From NCBI RefSeq assembly GCF_048066115.1, contig NZ_JBLTYX010000001.1, forward strand, positions 992,001-1,056,000: 64,000 nucleotides of DNA. Reading direction: 5' to 3'. The translations under genes and the position numbers were made by a program. The stretch is from Niveispirillum sp048066115 (GTDB lineage: Bacteria > Pseudomonadota > Alphaproteobacteria > Azospirillales > Azospirillaceae). Positions 54,388 through 62,674 of the stretch are shown piece by piece. Positions within the stretch are counted from its first letter, which is position 1; each line of letters opens with the position of its first letter. The notes beneath the pieces are model-generated. The model ran no database searches. It had not been told where the DNA came from and saw nothing but the letters and a program-made list of their open reading frames with translations.

Positions 54388-55122
54388 TCAGAGCGTCAGG
54401 CCGCCATCGACGATCAGGGTCTGGCCGGTGACGTAAGACGCCATGGGCGAGGCCAGGAACAAAGCCACCCCGGCCATGTCGTCCGGCAGGCCGAACCGGC
54501 CCAGCGGGATCTTGGACAAGGCACGCTCGCGCCGCTGCGGATGCTCCGTCGTCACCTTGGTCAGCTTGGTATCGACCAGGCCTGGAGCGAAGCCGTTGAC
54601 CCGGATGCCCTGCGGGGCCCAGGCCTGGCCCAAGGTCTTGACCAGGCTGACCGCACCGGCCTTGGACGCGGCATAGGCCGGGTTGCCCATCACGGCGGTG
54701 AAACCGGCCACGGAACTGACCACCACGACATTGCCCTTCGCCGCCGCCAGTGCCGCCTCGAACCGCTGGGCGCAGTGCAGGACGCTGTCGACATTGATGG
54801 CCATGACCTTGTCCCAGCCTTCGCGCGAGAATTCCTGGCGGCGGTACAGGACCGTGCCCTGGGACAGCACCAGCACATCCAGCTGCCCGAACGGGCCGGG
54901 TGCGGCGGCGATGGCGTCCGGGTCGCTGACATCGACCTGGGTGTAACCCAGGCCCGTCAGGTCCGACCCCTCCACCCCGTCATATTCCGATGCCGACGCT
55001 CGCGTACCCCAGACATGCACCACGGCACCGCGGGCGCGGAAGGCCTGGGCGATGCCGTTGCCGATACCGCTGGATCCGCCGACCACCAGCACATTCTTGC
55101 CCGTGAAATCCGTATCACTCAT
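54388..55122 (-). CDS. Short-chain dehydrogenase/reductase
   Basis: A 244-residue classical SDR. GGSSGIGNGIAQAFRARG is the cofactor loop, VLSQG replaces the usual NNAG, VVVSSVAG carries the catalytic Ser and YAASK the Tyr/Lys pair. It ends VTGQTLIVDGGLTL. Between a kinase and an ACAD11-like enzyme, it may reduce a 4-oxoacyl-CoA to the 4-hydroxy form, as LvaD does for levulinyl-CoA (inference). It is 28 bases upstream of the dehydrogenase gene. Confidence 0.87.
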   Translation of the reverse strand: MSDTDFTGKNVLVVGGSSGIGNGIAQAFRARGAVVHVWGTRASASEYDGVEGSDLTGLGYTQVDVSDPDAIAAAPGPFGQLDVLVLSQGTVLYRRQEFSREGWDKVMAINVDSVLHCAQRFEAALAAAKGNVVVVSSVAGFTAVMGNPAYAASKAGAVSLVKTLGQAWAPQGIRVNGFAPGLVDTKLTKVTTEHPQRRERALSKIPLGRFGLPDDMAGVALFLASPMASYVTGQTLIVDGGLTL

Positions 55123-55158
55123 CTTCCACCCCTCTGGGCCACGCCTCTTGCGGGCGCG

Positions 55159-56181
55159 TCAGCCGATCCAATTCAAGGCGCGCTGGAACAGGCGCACCGC
55201 CCGTCCATGCAGCTTCTCGCCGGTTTCCATTGGTGCCTGCCCGGCGCAGGCGCGGGCGTAGCTGCCTTCCAGCAGGATGCCCAGCTTGTAGCAGGCAAGC
55301 ACCCGGTACCAGCCGACCGAAGACAGGTCGCGGTCGCTATGCGCCGCGTAATGCGCCACCAGCTCGTCACCAGTGGGAAAGCCGATCCAGGGCTGCACCG
55401 ACACGGTGCCCGCCTCCCCCGGTTCCGGCCATGTCGCCAGCAGCCAGCCCAGATCGATCAGCGGATCGCCGATCGTGGCCAGTTCCCAATCGATGATCGC
55501 CGCCAGTTCCGGCCCATCCGGCCGGTACATCACGTTACCCAGATGATAATCGCCATGCAGGATGCCGGGCCGTGCGTCACTGGGCCGGTTGGTCTCCAGC
55601 CACGCGGCAACATCCGCCACCCCCGGCAGCCCGCCCAGCCCCGGCCAGCCCTGGAAGGCGGCATAGCCCTCCAGTTGCCCGCGCCAGCGCGACACCTGCC
55701 GTTCCAGGAACTTCTCCGGCTTGCCGAACCCGTTCAGGCCCAATGCCATCGGGTCCAGCATGCCCAGGCTTGCGATCCCTTCCACCAGGGCCAGCCCCAT
55801 CCGGTGCTGCACATCGGCATTTTCCGCATGCAGCGAAGGCAGGCCCGCCGCCGGGTTGAAGCCGTCCACCGGTTCCATCAGATAGAAGACGGCACCCAGC
55901 ACCCCCTCATCCTCGCACGCCGCGATCAGGCCGGGATGGGGCACGCCGGTGCCCGCCAGGGCACCCAGCACCCGTGCCTCCCGCCGCATCGTCTCGTTCG
56001 AATTGGCCCGCGGATGCATCGGTGGGCGGCGCAGCACGAAGGCGCGGCCGTCCAGGGTGAAGCGCAACAGGATGTTCTGCGTACCCCCGGTCAAGGGCAC
56101 GCAATCCCTGACGGGACCGCGCCCAAGCCCTTGGCGTTCCATCCATCCCGCGAGTGCGAAAAGGTCTTGTGCGGCCTCCAC
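55159..56181 (-). CDS. APH-type phosphotransferase (LvaA/ACAD10-like kinase)
   Basis: A 340-residue aminoglycoside-phosphotransferase-fold kinase. GGTQNILLRF and FVLRRPP (nucleotide-binding Lys replaced by Arg-rich strand), the catalytic loop HGDYHLGNVMYR and the metal site IIDWELATIGDPLIDLGWLL are present. Kinases of this branch phosphorylate 4-hydroxyacyl-CoA (LvaA; the kinase half of mammalian ACAD10/11). The start is a GTG with GGGAGG nine bases upstream. It is first in the operon and divergent from the TetR-F420 operon through the conserved promoter block. Confidence 0.88.
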   Translation of the reverse strand: MEAAQDLFALAGWMERQGLGRGPVRDCVPLTGGTQNILLRFTLDGRAFVLRRPPMHPRANSNETMRREARVLGALAGTGVPHPGLIAACEDEGVLGAVFYLMEPVDGFNPAAGLPSLHAENADVQHRMGLALVEGIASLGMLDPMALGLNGFGKPEKFLERQVSRWRGQLEGYAAFQGWPGLGGLPGVADVAAWLETNRPSDARPGILHGDYHLGNVMYRPDGPELAAIIDWELATIGDPLIDLGWLLATWPEPGEAGTVSVQPWIGFPTGDELVAHYAAHSDRDLSSVGWYRVLACYKLGILLEGSYARACAGQAPMETGEKLHGRAVRLFQRALNWIG

Positions 56182-56200
56182 TTCGTGGTTCCTCCCGTGA

Positions 56201-56251
56201 TTAATTCAGTTGGATAATGCGATTGACGTAGATTTTTGGCAATGGTATTTT
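56201..56251. promoter_or_regulatory. Conserved divergent promoter block, copy 2 (kinase / TetR-F420)
   Basis: Minus strand: TTGCCA (56242-56237), 17 bases, CATTAT (56219-56214). Plus strand: TTGACG (56223-56228), 17 bases, TATTTT (56246-56251). The two promoters interlock around TTGGATAATGCG. The sequence through 56249 matches 7542-7590 at 40 of 49 positions. The plus-strand start site is predicted at about 56258, next to the TetR ATG. Confidence 0.72.
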
Positions 56252-56258
56252 TGCACTC

Positions 56259-56957
56259 ATGGTTAGATTAGACACAAAACAACCCAGCCTGGCCGCCGAC
56301 CATATAAAGCTGGTCGCCCGCCGCCTGTTCGCCGAACGGGGGGTGGATGGCGTGACGGTGCGGGAGATCGCCATGGCCGCCGGGCAGAAGAACCACGGCG
56401 CCGTCGGCTATCATTTCGGGTCGAAGGAAGCGCTGGTCCGCGACATCATCCTGGATGGCGCCATCCTGATCGATCAGCGACGCAACGCCGCCCTGGACGC
56501 GCTGGAGGCTGACGGCGGCCCCCGCACGATCCGGGAAATCGTCGATGTTCTGGTCCAGTCCTCGGTGAATATGGGGGAGGATGGCGATGCCGAAGGCACC
56601 TATATCCGCTTTGTCACCATGCTGGGCATGACGCATCGCGACCTGTTCATCGATGCCCTGCAGGGCAAGTGGAATTCGGGCTATCTGCGCTGCCTGGACC
56701 ATCTGCGCCGGCTGATGCCGCCCATGCCGGCGGCCATGAAGAACCAGCGTTTCATTTTCATGGGTGCCGCCCTGGGCAGCGTGCTGTCGATGCGGGAGGC
56801 GGCGCTGACCGACACGGTGCGCGACCATCCCGTCTGGCGGTCGTCCACGGTCATCCCGCATTTCGTCCTGTCGCTGACGGCCCTGCTGGAAGCGCCGGCG
56901 GAAGATGCGACCGTCCTGAACGGCCACGCGGGCGATGTGCCGGCGATTGCCGGCTGA
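56259..56957 (+). CDS. TetR family transcriptional regulator (head of the F420 operon)
   Basis: A 232-residue TetR protein with helix-turn-helix VARRLFAERGVDGVTVREIAMAAGQKNHGAVGYHFGSKEALV, and a C-terminal ligand domain with IREIVDVLVQSS and YLRCLDHLRRLMP. It has no ribosome site: the bases before ATG 56259 are TATTTTTGCACTC, and the predicted start of transcription is at or beside the A of the ATG, so the mRNA may be leaderless. It probably controls the divergent block it sits beside, and therefore both the kinase operon and its own F420 operon. fbiC starts 61 bases downstream. Confidence 0.87.
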   Translation: MVRLDTKQPSLAADHIKLVARRLFAERGVDGVTVREIAMAAGQKNHGAVGYHFGSKEALVRDIILDGAILIDQRRNAALDALEADGGPRTIREIVDVLVQSSVNMGEDGDAEGTYIRFVTMLGMTHRDLFIDALQGKWNSGYLRCLDHLRRLMPPMPAAMKNQRFIFMGAALGSVLSMREAALTDTVRDHPVWRSSTVIPHFVLSLTALLEAPAEDATVLNGHAGDVPAIAG

Positions 56958-57018
56958 TCATCACACTATCCGGAAAAGACGGGCCTATAGTCCGCATCCA
57001 TCATCAGGGAGGTCGCGA

Positions 57019-59463
57019 GTGACGCAAACCAGCCTGTCCGATCCGTCGATGGCCGCCGACGATGCGGCCCTGCGCCGCCATTTGCTGGATGCCGCCCTGC
57101 CGGACCTGATGGACCGGGCCGAGGCGTTGTGCCGGTCGGGCCATGGAAGGATCGTCAGCTATTCGCGCAAGGTCTTCATCCCGCTGACCCAGCTGTGCCG
57201 CGACCTTTGCCATTACTGCACCTTCTCCCGCGTGCCGGGCCGGGGCCAGAAGGCCTATCTGACCCCCGATGAGGTGCTGGCCATCGCCCGGGAAGGCCAG
57301 CGCGCCGGCTGTACGGAGGCGCTGTTCACCCTGGGCGAGAAGCCGGAACTGCGCCATGGGGTAGCGCGGGACGAGCTGGCGCGGCTGGGCCATGACAGTA
57401 CGCTCTCCTACCTCACCGCCATGTGCGATCTGGTGCTGAAGCAGACGGGCCTGCTGCCGCATGTCAATGCCGGCACCATGGAAGCCGACGAGATGGCGGC
57501 GCTGCGCCGCGTGTCCGTCTCCCAGGGACTGATGCTGGAGACCATCTCCGACCGGCTGGGTGAAAAGGGTGGGCCGCATTACCGTTCGCCGGACAAGGTG
57601 CCGGCCCGGCGGCTGGAGACCATCCGGCTGGCCGGTGAACTTTCCGTGCCGTTCACCAGCGGCATCCTGATCGGCATCGGGGAGACAAGGGCAGAACGGA
57701 TCGACGCCCTGCTGGCGCTGCGCGACCTGCATCGCCGCTACGGCCATATCCAGGAAATCATCGTCCAGAATTTCCGGGCCAAGCCGCGCACGCCCATGGC
57801 CGGGCACCCCGAACCGGACATGGACGACCTGCTCTGGACCATCGCCGTCGCCCGGCTGATCCTGGGCCCGGACATGAACATCCAGGCCCCGCCCAACCTG
57901 TCCAGTGCGGATTATCCCCGCCTGCTGACGGCCGGCATCAATGATTGGGGCGGCATCTCCCCCGTCACGCCCGATCATGTGAACCCGGAAGCACCCTGGC
58001 CCGCCATCGAGCGGCTGCGCGCCGCCACGGCGACGCAGGGCCGTCTGCTGGTGCCGCGTCTGCCCGTCTACCCCGCCTATGCGCTGGACAGCGCCCGCTG
58101 GCAGGAACCTTCCCTGGCCAGTCTGGTCCGCCAGGGCATGGATGGGGAAGGTTTCGCCCGCGACGATGATTGGTGCCCCGGTTCCACCGTCACCCCGCGC
58201 GTGCGCCCGCCCGCCCCCGGCCTGGAACCCGATGCCGGCATTGCCGCCCTCCTGGACCGTGCCGTCGCCGGAGAGATGCTGGGTGAAGCGGAGATCACCC
58301 GCCTGTTCGCCACGCGCGATGTGGAGGTGGAACAGGTCTGCACCGCCGCCGACAATCTGCGCCGCATGGTCAATGGCGACACCGTCACCTATGTGGTGAA
58401 CCGCAACATCAACTACACCAATATCTGCACCTATAAATGCGGCTTCTGCGCCTTTTCCAAGGGCAGCACCGAAGACCATCTGCGCGGCAAACCCTATGAC
58501 CTGGACCAGGGCGAAGTGCTGCGCCGCGTGGCCGAAGCCGCCACCCGTGGCGCCACGGAGGTCTGCCTGCAGGGCGGCATCCACCCGCACTATACCGGCG
58601 ACACCTATCTGACCCTGGCCCGCGCCATCCGTGCGGCGTCGCCCGACATGCATATCCACGCCTTCTCCGCCCTGGAAGTGTCGCAGGGGGCCGCCACGCT
58701 GGGCCTGCCCGTGCGCGATTTCCTGGCACGGCTGAAGGCGGCGGGCCTGTCCACCCTGCCCGGCACGGCGGCGGAGGTGCTGGATGACGAAATTCGGGAT
58801 GTTATCTGCCCCGACAAACTGTCCACCACCGAATGGCTGGAGGTGATCGGCACGGCGCATGAACTGGGCCTGCCCACCACCGCCACCATCATGTTCGGCC
58901 ATGTCGACCACCCGCGCCACTGGGCCCGCCACCTGATCCGCATCCGTGATTTGCAGCGGCGGACCGGCGGCTTCACCGAATTCGTGCCGCTGCCCTTCGT
59001 GCATATGGAAGCGCCCATGGCCCTGCGCGGCCGCACGCGCAAGGGCCCGACCTTCCGGGAGGTGCGGTTGATGCATGCCGTGGCAAGGCTGGTGCTGCAC
59101 CCGCTGATCGCCAATATCCAGCTGTCCTGGGTGAAGCTGGGCCCGGCCGGCGCGCATATCGTGCTGGATGGCGGGGTCAACGACCTGGGCGGCACGCTGA
59201 TGGATGAAAGCATCTCCCGCGCCGCCGGCACACGCCATGGCCAGGAAATGCCGCCGGAAGCCATGGAAGACCTGATCCTGGCCGCCGGGCGCACGCCCCG
59301 CCAGCGCACCACCCTTTACGGCCCTGTCGATGCCGCCACCCAGGCCCTGGGTCGTGGTGCCGCACCGCTGGCGCCGCTGGTGCTGACAGCACCACGCAAA
59401 CAAGACAACAAACGGCCCCCGGCCGAACAGGTGAGGAAAGAGAGCGTTTGCCATGCCGAATGA
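57019..59463 (+). CDS. fbiC: FbiC: bifunctional 7,8-didemethyl-8-hydroxy-5-deazariboflavin (FO) synthase
   Basis: An 814-residue fusion of CofG and CofH, both radical-SAM enzymes that together make FO, the deazaflavin core of F420, from tyrosine and a riboflavin precursor. The CofG half has C60-x3-C64-x2-C67 (CRDLCHYC), then ALFTLGEKPE and NAGTM. The CofH half has C470-x3-C474-x2-C477 (CTYKCGFC), LQGGIHP, and HAFSALEV. The fused form is usual in actinobacteria; archaea have separate genes. The start is GTG 57019, six bases after GGGAGG. It is translationally coupled to the next gene (11-base overlap). Confidence 0.95.
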   Translation: MTQTSLSDPSMAADDAALRRHLLDAALPDLMDRAEALCRSGHGRIVSYSRKVFIPLTQLCRDLCHYCTFSRVPGRGQKAYLTPDEVLAIAREGQRAGCTEALFTLGEKPELRHGVARDELARLGHDSTLSYLTAMCDLVLKQTGLLPHVNAGTMEADEMAALRRVSVSQGLMLETISDRLGEKGGPHYRSPDKVPARRLETIRLAGELSVPFTSGILIGIGETRAERIDALLALRDLHRRYGHIQEIIVQNFRAKPRTPMAGHPEPDMDDLLWTIAVARLILGPDMNIQAPPNLSSADYPRLLTAGINDWGGISPVTPDHVNPEAPWPAIERLRAATATQGRLLVPRLPVYPAYALDSARWQEPSLASLVRQGMDGEGFARDDDWCPGSTVTPRVRPPAPGLEPDAGIAALLDRAVAGEMLGEAEITRLFATRDVEVEQVCTAADNLRRMVNGDTVTYVVNRNINYTNICTYKCGFCAFSKGSTEDHLRGKPYDLDQGEVLRRVAEAATRGATEVCLQGGIHPHYTGDTYLTLARAIRAASPDMHIHAFSALEVSQGAATLGLPVRDFLARLKAAGLSTLPGTAAEVLDDEIRDVICPDKLSTTEWLEVIGTAHELGLPTTATIMFGHVDHPRHWARHLIRIRDLQRRTGGFTEFVPLPFVHMEAPMALRGRTRKGPTFREVRLMHAVARLVLHPLIANIQLSWVKLGPAGAHIVLDGGVNDLGGTLMDESISRAAGTRHGQEMPPEAMEDLILAAGRTPRQRTTLYGPVDAATQALGRGAAPLAPLVLTAPRKQDNKRPPAEQVRKESVCHAE

Positions 59464-60142
59464 CACCCATACACCCCGCCCGACCATCGCCGTCCTGGGC
59501 GGCACCGGCAAGGAAGGCAGCGGGCTGGCCCTGCGCTGGGCCAATGCCGGCTACCCCGTGATCATCGGCAGCCGGTCGGCCGAGCGCGCCCAAGAGGCGG
59601 CGGCGGAGATCAATAGACTGCTGGGCCGCGACGCCGCCCGAGGTGCCGCCAATACCGACGCCGCCGCAGAGGCTGCGATCATCGTGCTGACCGTCCCCTT
59701 CGCCGCGCAGAAATCGACGGTGGAGGAGGTGCGCGCGCAGCTGGACGGCAAGATCCTGGTCGATGTCACCGTCCCGCTGGTCCCGCCCAAGGTCAACCGC
59801 GTGCAGCTGCCCGATGACGGTTCGGCGGTGGAGGCGGTGCAGACCCTGCTGGGGCCCGGCGTGAAGGTCGTCTCCGCCTTCCAGAACATCTCCGCCCATC
59901 ACCTGAAGAAGCTGGACCATGTCATCGATTGCGACGTGCTGGTCTGCGCCGATGACAAGGACGCCGCCGATCAGGTGATCGAACTGGCAAAATCCGCCGG
60001 GCTGGGCGCATGGTATGGCGGTGTGCTGGCCAATTCCGTGGTGGCGGAGGGTTTGACATCGGTGCTGATCGCGCTCAACCAACGCTACAAGGTGCCGGCG
60101 GCCGGCATCCGCATCACCGGCGTTCCGCGTCCGGAAGCCTGA
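59453..60142 (+). CDS. fno: NADPH:F420 oxidoreductase (F420-dependent NADP reductase)
   Basis: 229 residues. The Rossmann loop GGTGKEGSGLALRWANAGYPVIIGSRSAERA binds NADP (Arg after the second strand). VDVTVPL, SAFQNISAHHL and the C-terminal VVAEGLTSVLIALNQRYKVPAAGIRITGV are typical of the family. It transfers hydride between NADPH and F420, so it would supply F420H2 for reductions in this locus. Its place inside the biosynthesis operon is a strong sign that F420H2 is used, not only made. Confidence 0.92.
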   Translation: MPNDTHTPRPTIAVLGGTGKEGSGLALRWANAGYPVIIGSRSAERAQEAAAEINRLLGRDAARGAANTDAAAEAAIIVLTVPFAAQKSTVEEVRAQLDGKILVDVTVPLVPPKVNRVQLPDDGSAVEAVQTLLGPGVKVVSAFQNISAHHLKKLDHVIDCDVLVCADDKDAADQVIELAKSAGLGAWYGGVLANSVVAEGLTSVLIALNQRYKVPAAGIRITGVPRPEA

Positions 60143-60146
60143 TCCC

Positions 60147-60908
60147 ATGGCCGGCCTGACCCTCACCGCGCCCGCCTTCCCGCACATGGTGGCACCGGGC
60201 GACGATCTGGCCGGCCTGATCGCCGACGCCCTGGCCGGCGAGGGGCTGGTGCTAGAACCTGATGACGTGCTGGTTCTGGCCCAGAAGATCGTTTCCAAGG
60301 CGGAGGGGCGGCTGGTCCGGCTGGCCGATGTCACGCCCTCGCCCCGTGCCACGGAACTGGCGGAGGTCACGGCCAAGGATGCAAGGCTGGTGGAACTGGT
60401 GCTGTCGGAAGCCAGCGAGGTGGTGCGGGCACGACGCGGCGTCATCATCGTCCGCCACCGGTTGGGCATGGTGCTGGCCAATGCCGGCATCGACCAGTCC
60501 AATGTCACGCAGGAGGGTGATGGCACCGCCCTGCTGCTACCCGCCGACCCGGATGCCAGTTGCGCCGCCTTGCGCGATCGGCTGGCCAGTCTGACCGGCG
60601 TGGCCCCGGCCGTGATGATCGTGGACAGCGTGGGCCGTGCCTGGCGCAACGGCACCATCGGCACCGCCATCGGCATTGCCGGCGCACCGGGCCTGGCCAA
60701 TCTGCGCGGCCGGCCCGACCTGTTCCACCGTCCCCTGATGACGACGGAGGTCGGCTTCGCGGATGAGGTTGCCGCCGCCGCCTCCCTGCTGATGGGTCAG
60801 GCGGCGGAGGGACGGCCCCTGGTGCTGGTGCGCGGCCTGTCCCTGTCGCGCCGCGACGGCAGCGCCGCCGAACTGATCCGTCCGTTGCAACAGGACATGT
60901 TCCGATGA
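60147..60908 (+). CDS. cofE: Coenzyme F420-0:L-glutamate ligase (CofE)
   Basis: A 253-residue CofE, the archaeal length. VLVLAQKIVSKAEGRLV, the metal/GTP-binding GIDQSNV and DSVGRAWRNGTIGTAIGIAG (canonical DTFGRPWR) are present. It adds gamma-linked glutamates to F420-0 with GTP. Unlike mycobacterial FbiB, it has no C-terminal nitroreductase domain, the part that reduces dehydro-F420-0. The downstream cofD overlaps it by four bases (ATGA). Confidence 0.93.
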   Translation: MAGLTLTAPAFPHMVAPGDDLAGLIADALAGEGLVLEPDDVLVLAQKIVSKAEGRLVRLADVTPSPRATELAEVTAKDARLVELVLSEASEVVRARRGVIIVRHRLGMVLANAGIDQSNVTQEGDGTALLLPADPDASCAALRDRLASLTGVAPAVMIVDSVGRAWRNGTIGTAIGIAGAPGLANLRGRPDLFHRPLMTTEVGFADEVAAAASLLMGQAAEGRPLVLVRGLSLSRRDGSAAELIRPLQQDMFR

Positions 60909-61846
60909 AGCCTGGACATTATCTGGCCCTGGCGGGCGGTGTGGGCGGGGCGCGGCTGGCGGCCGGGTTGGCCCGTGCCCTGCCAGCCGGGCACCTGACC
61001 GTCGCCGTCAATACCGGCGATGATTTCGACCATGTCGGCCTGCATGTGGCACCCGATATCGACACCGTCACCTATACGCTGGCCGGCATCAACAATGCCG
61101 AACAGGGCTGGGGCATCGGCGGTGAAAGCTGGGCCGCCATGGGGGCGTTGACGCGGCTGGGCGGGCCGGACTGGTTCCTGCTGGGCGACCAGGATCTGGC
61201 CACCCATATCCTGCGCACCCAGCGTATGCGGGCGGGCGAAACCCTGTCCGCCATCACCGCCGATTTCGCCGCCCGCCTAGGCATCAGCCAGACCATCGTG
61301 CCGATGTCCGACGATCCGGTGCGCAGCATCGTGGAAACCGACGAAGGCACCCTGCCCTTCCAGGAATATTTCGTCCGCCGCCGCTGCGAACCGCGCTTCC
61401 GGTCGATCCGGTTCGAAGGTGCCGAGACGGCGCGGCCCGCCGCCGGCCTGCTGGCGGCCCTGGACGATCCCGCCCTGGCCGGCATCATCCTCTGCCCGTC
61501 CAACCCCATCCTGTCGGTGCGTCCCATCCTCAGCCTGCCCGGCATCGCCGACCGGCTGCGGGCACGGCGCGTGCCCATCGTCGCCGTCTCCCCCTTCATC
61601 GGGGCCAAGGCAGTGAAGGGGCCGGCAGGGAAGATATTCGCCGAACTGGGGCTGGCGCCGACACCATCGGGCCTGATCGCATGCTATGATGGCCTGATCG
61701 ACGGGCTGGTCATCGACCATGAAGATACGGACGCCGCCTGCCCTGTCCGCCGCCATGTCACCGGCACATTGATGCGCGACAGTGACGACCAGACGCGGCT
61801 GGCGCGTGAGGTTCTGGATTTCACCACGGCCCTGCATGCAGGGTGA
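60905..61846 (+). CDS. cofD: 2-phospho-L-lactate (or related) transferase (CofD/FbiA)
   Basis: 313 residues. LAGGVGGARLAAGLARAL at the N-terminus, VNTGDDFDHVGLHVAPDIDTVTYTLAGINN, GDQDLATHILRTQRMRAGETLS, MSDDPVRSIVET and LCPSNPILSVRPIL are signature stretches. It joins the side chain, carried as a GDP/GPP-type ester by the CofC product, to FO. The phosphoenolpyruvyl, lactyl and glyceryl forms cannot be separated by eye. It lies between cofE (overlap) and cofC (13 bases). Confidence 0.95.
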   Translation: MKPGHYLALAGGVGGARLAAGLARALPAGHLTVAVNTGDDFDHVGLHVAPDIDTVTYTLAGINNAEQGWGIGGESWAAMGALTRLGGPDWFLLGDQDLATHILRTQRMRAGETLSAITADFAARLGISQTIVPMSDDPVRSIVETDEGTLPFQEYFVRRRCEPRFRSIRFEGAETARPAAGLLAALDDPALAGIILCPSNPILSVRPILSLPGIADRLRARRVPIVAVSPFIGAKAVKGPAGKIFAELGLAPTPSGLIACYDGLIDGLVIDHEDTDAACPVRRHVTGTLMRDSDDQTRLAREVLDFTTALHAG

Positions 61847-61859
61847 GGGAGGGTGAGCG

Positions 61860-62480
61860 ATGAAGATCAACATCCTCATTCCCGTCCGCGCCCTGCATGA
61901 CGGCAAGCGCCGGCTCAGCCCGGCCTTGTCGGCCACCGAACGCCGCGCCCTGACCGGCTGGTTCTTCACCCGCACCGTGGCCGTGGCCCGCTCCGTGCTG
62001 CCGGCATCCGACATCATTCTGGTCAGCGCTGCCCCGGACCTGCTGGCCTATGGCCAGGAGGCCGGGCTGCATATAGTGGCGGAGGCCCATCCCGGCGACC
62101 TGAACACCGCCCTGCGCCTGGGTGCCGCCGCCGCCCGGCGGAAGGGTGCCGACGCCACGCTTTGCCTCAGCTGCGACCTACCATTCCTGGAACGAAACGA
62201 TCTTGAGGCGATGATCGCCACGGCCCGGCCGGGTGCGGTCACCATCGCCCCAGATCGTTCCGGTATCGGAACCAATGCCATGCTGACGGCCCCTATCGGC
62301 GCCATTCCCTTCCTCTACGGTCAGAACAGCTTCACCGCCCACAGCGCCGCTGCCAAGGCCGCCGGCCTTATCCAGACCACCCTCCGCCGCCGGGGCTTCG
62401 CCTGCGACATCGACCTGCCGGCGGACCTGGACAGTATCGGGTTCATGAAGAACGATCGGCACATAATCGCAGCCGAATAG
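61860..62480 (+). CDS. cofC: Phospholactate/phosphoenolpyruvate-type guanylyltransferase (CofC/FbiD)
   Basis: 206 residues of the nucleotidyltransferase fold. IPVRALHDGKRRLSPALSATER is the nucleotide-binding start, LSCDLPFL holds the metal Asp, and APDRSGIGTNAML and NSFTAH fit CofC. It activates a three-carbon phospho-acid with GTP for CofD. Relatives differ in substrate: 2-phospho-lactate, PEP, or 3-phospho-glycerate in Paraburkholderia rhizoxinica. GGGAGGG lies before the ATG. It ends the operon. Confidence 0.93.
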   Translation: MKINILIPVRALHDGKRRLSPALSATERRALTGWFFTRTVAVARSVLPASDIILVSAAPDLLAYGQEAGLHIVAEAHPGDLNTALRLGAAAARRKGADATLCLSCDLPFLERNDLEAMIATARPGAVTIAPDRSGIGTNAMLTAPIGAIPFLYGQNSFTAHSAAAKAAGLIQTTLRRRGFACDIDLPADLDSIGFMKNDRHIIAAE

Positions 62481-62674
62481 ACGGCCGGCCAGATGCCGGT
62501 CTTCCACCGGCGCCGGAACATGCGGCAAGCATGGCCATACCGGCGTTGCCGGACCCACAGACCAAGCCGAAAACGACCTTGGCGCGTCGGCTTCCGCCAA
62601 GAGCGTAAGGGCCAGCGCGGAATTGCGCGCTTTATACCGCGCGTAACCCTCAGCGCCGATGAACGCCCCCCCGC

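Noticed and set aside
57004..59544. An 846-codon open frame on the minus strand
   Set aside because: It is antisense to fbiC, whose two radical-SAM motifs are intact. No recognisable domain is seen in the minus-strand frame.
62481..62674. A small RNA or tRNA in the gap after cofC
   Set aside because: A 7-bp inverted repeat (CTTGGCG/CGCCAAG, 62578-62601) is present, but there is no T-run, cloverleaf or other support.
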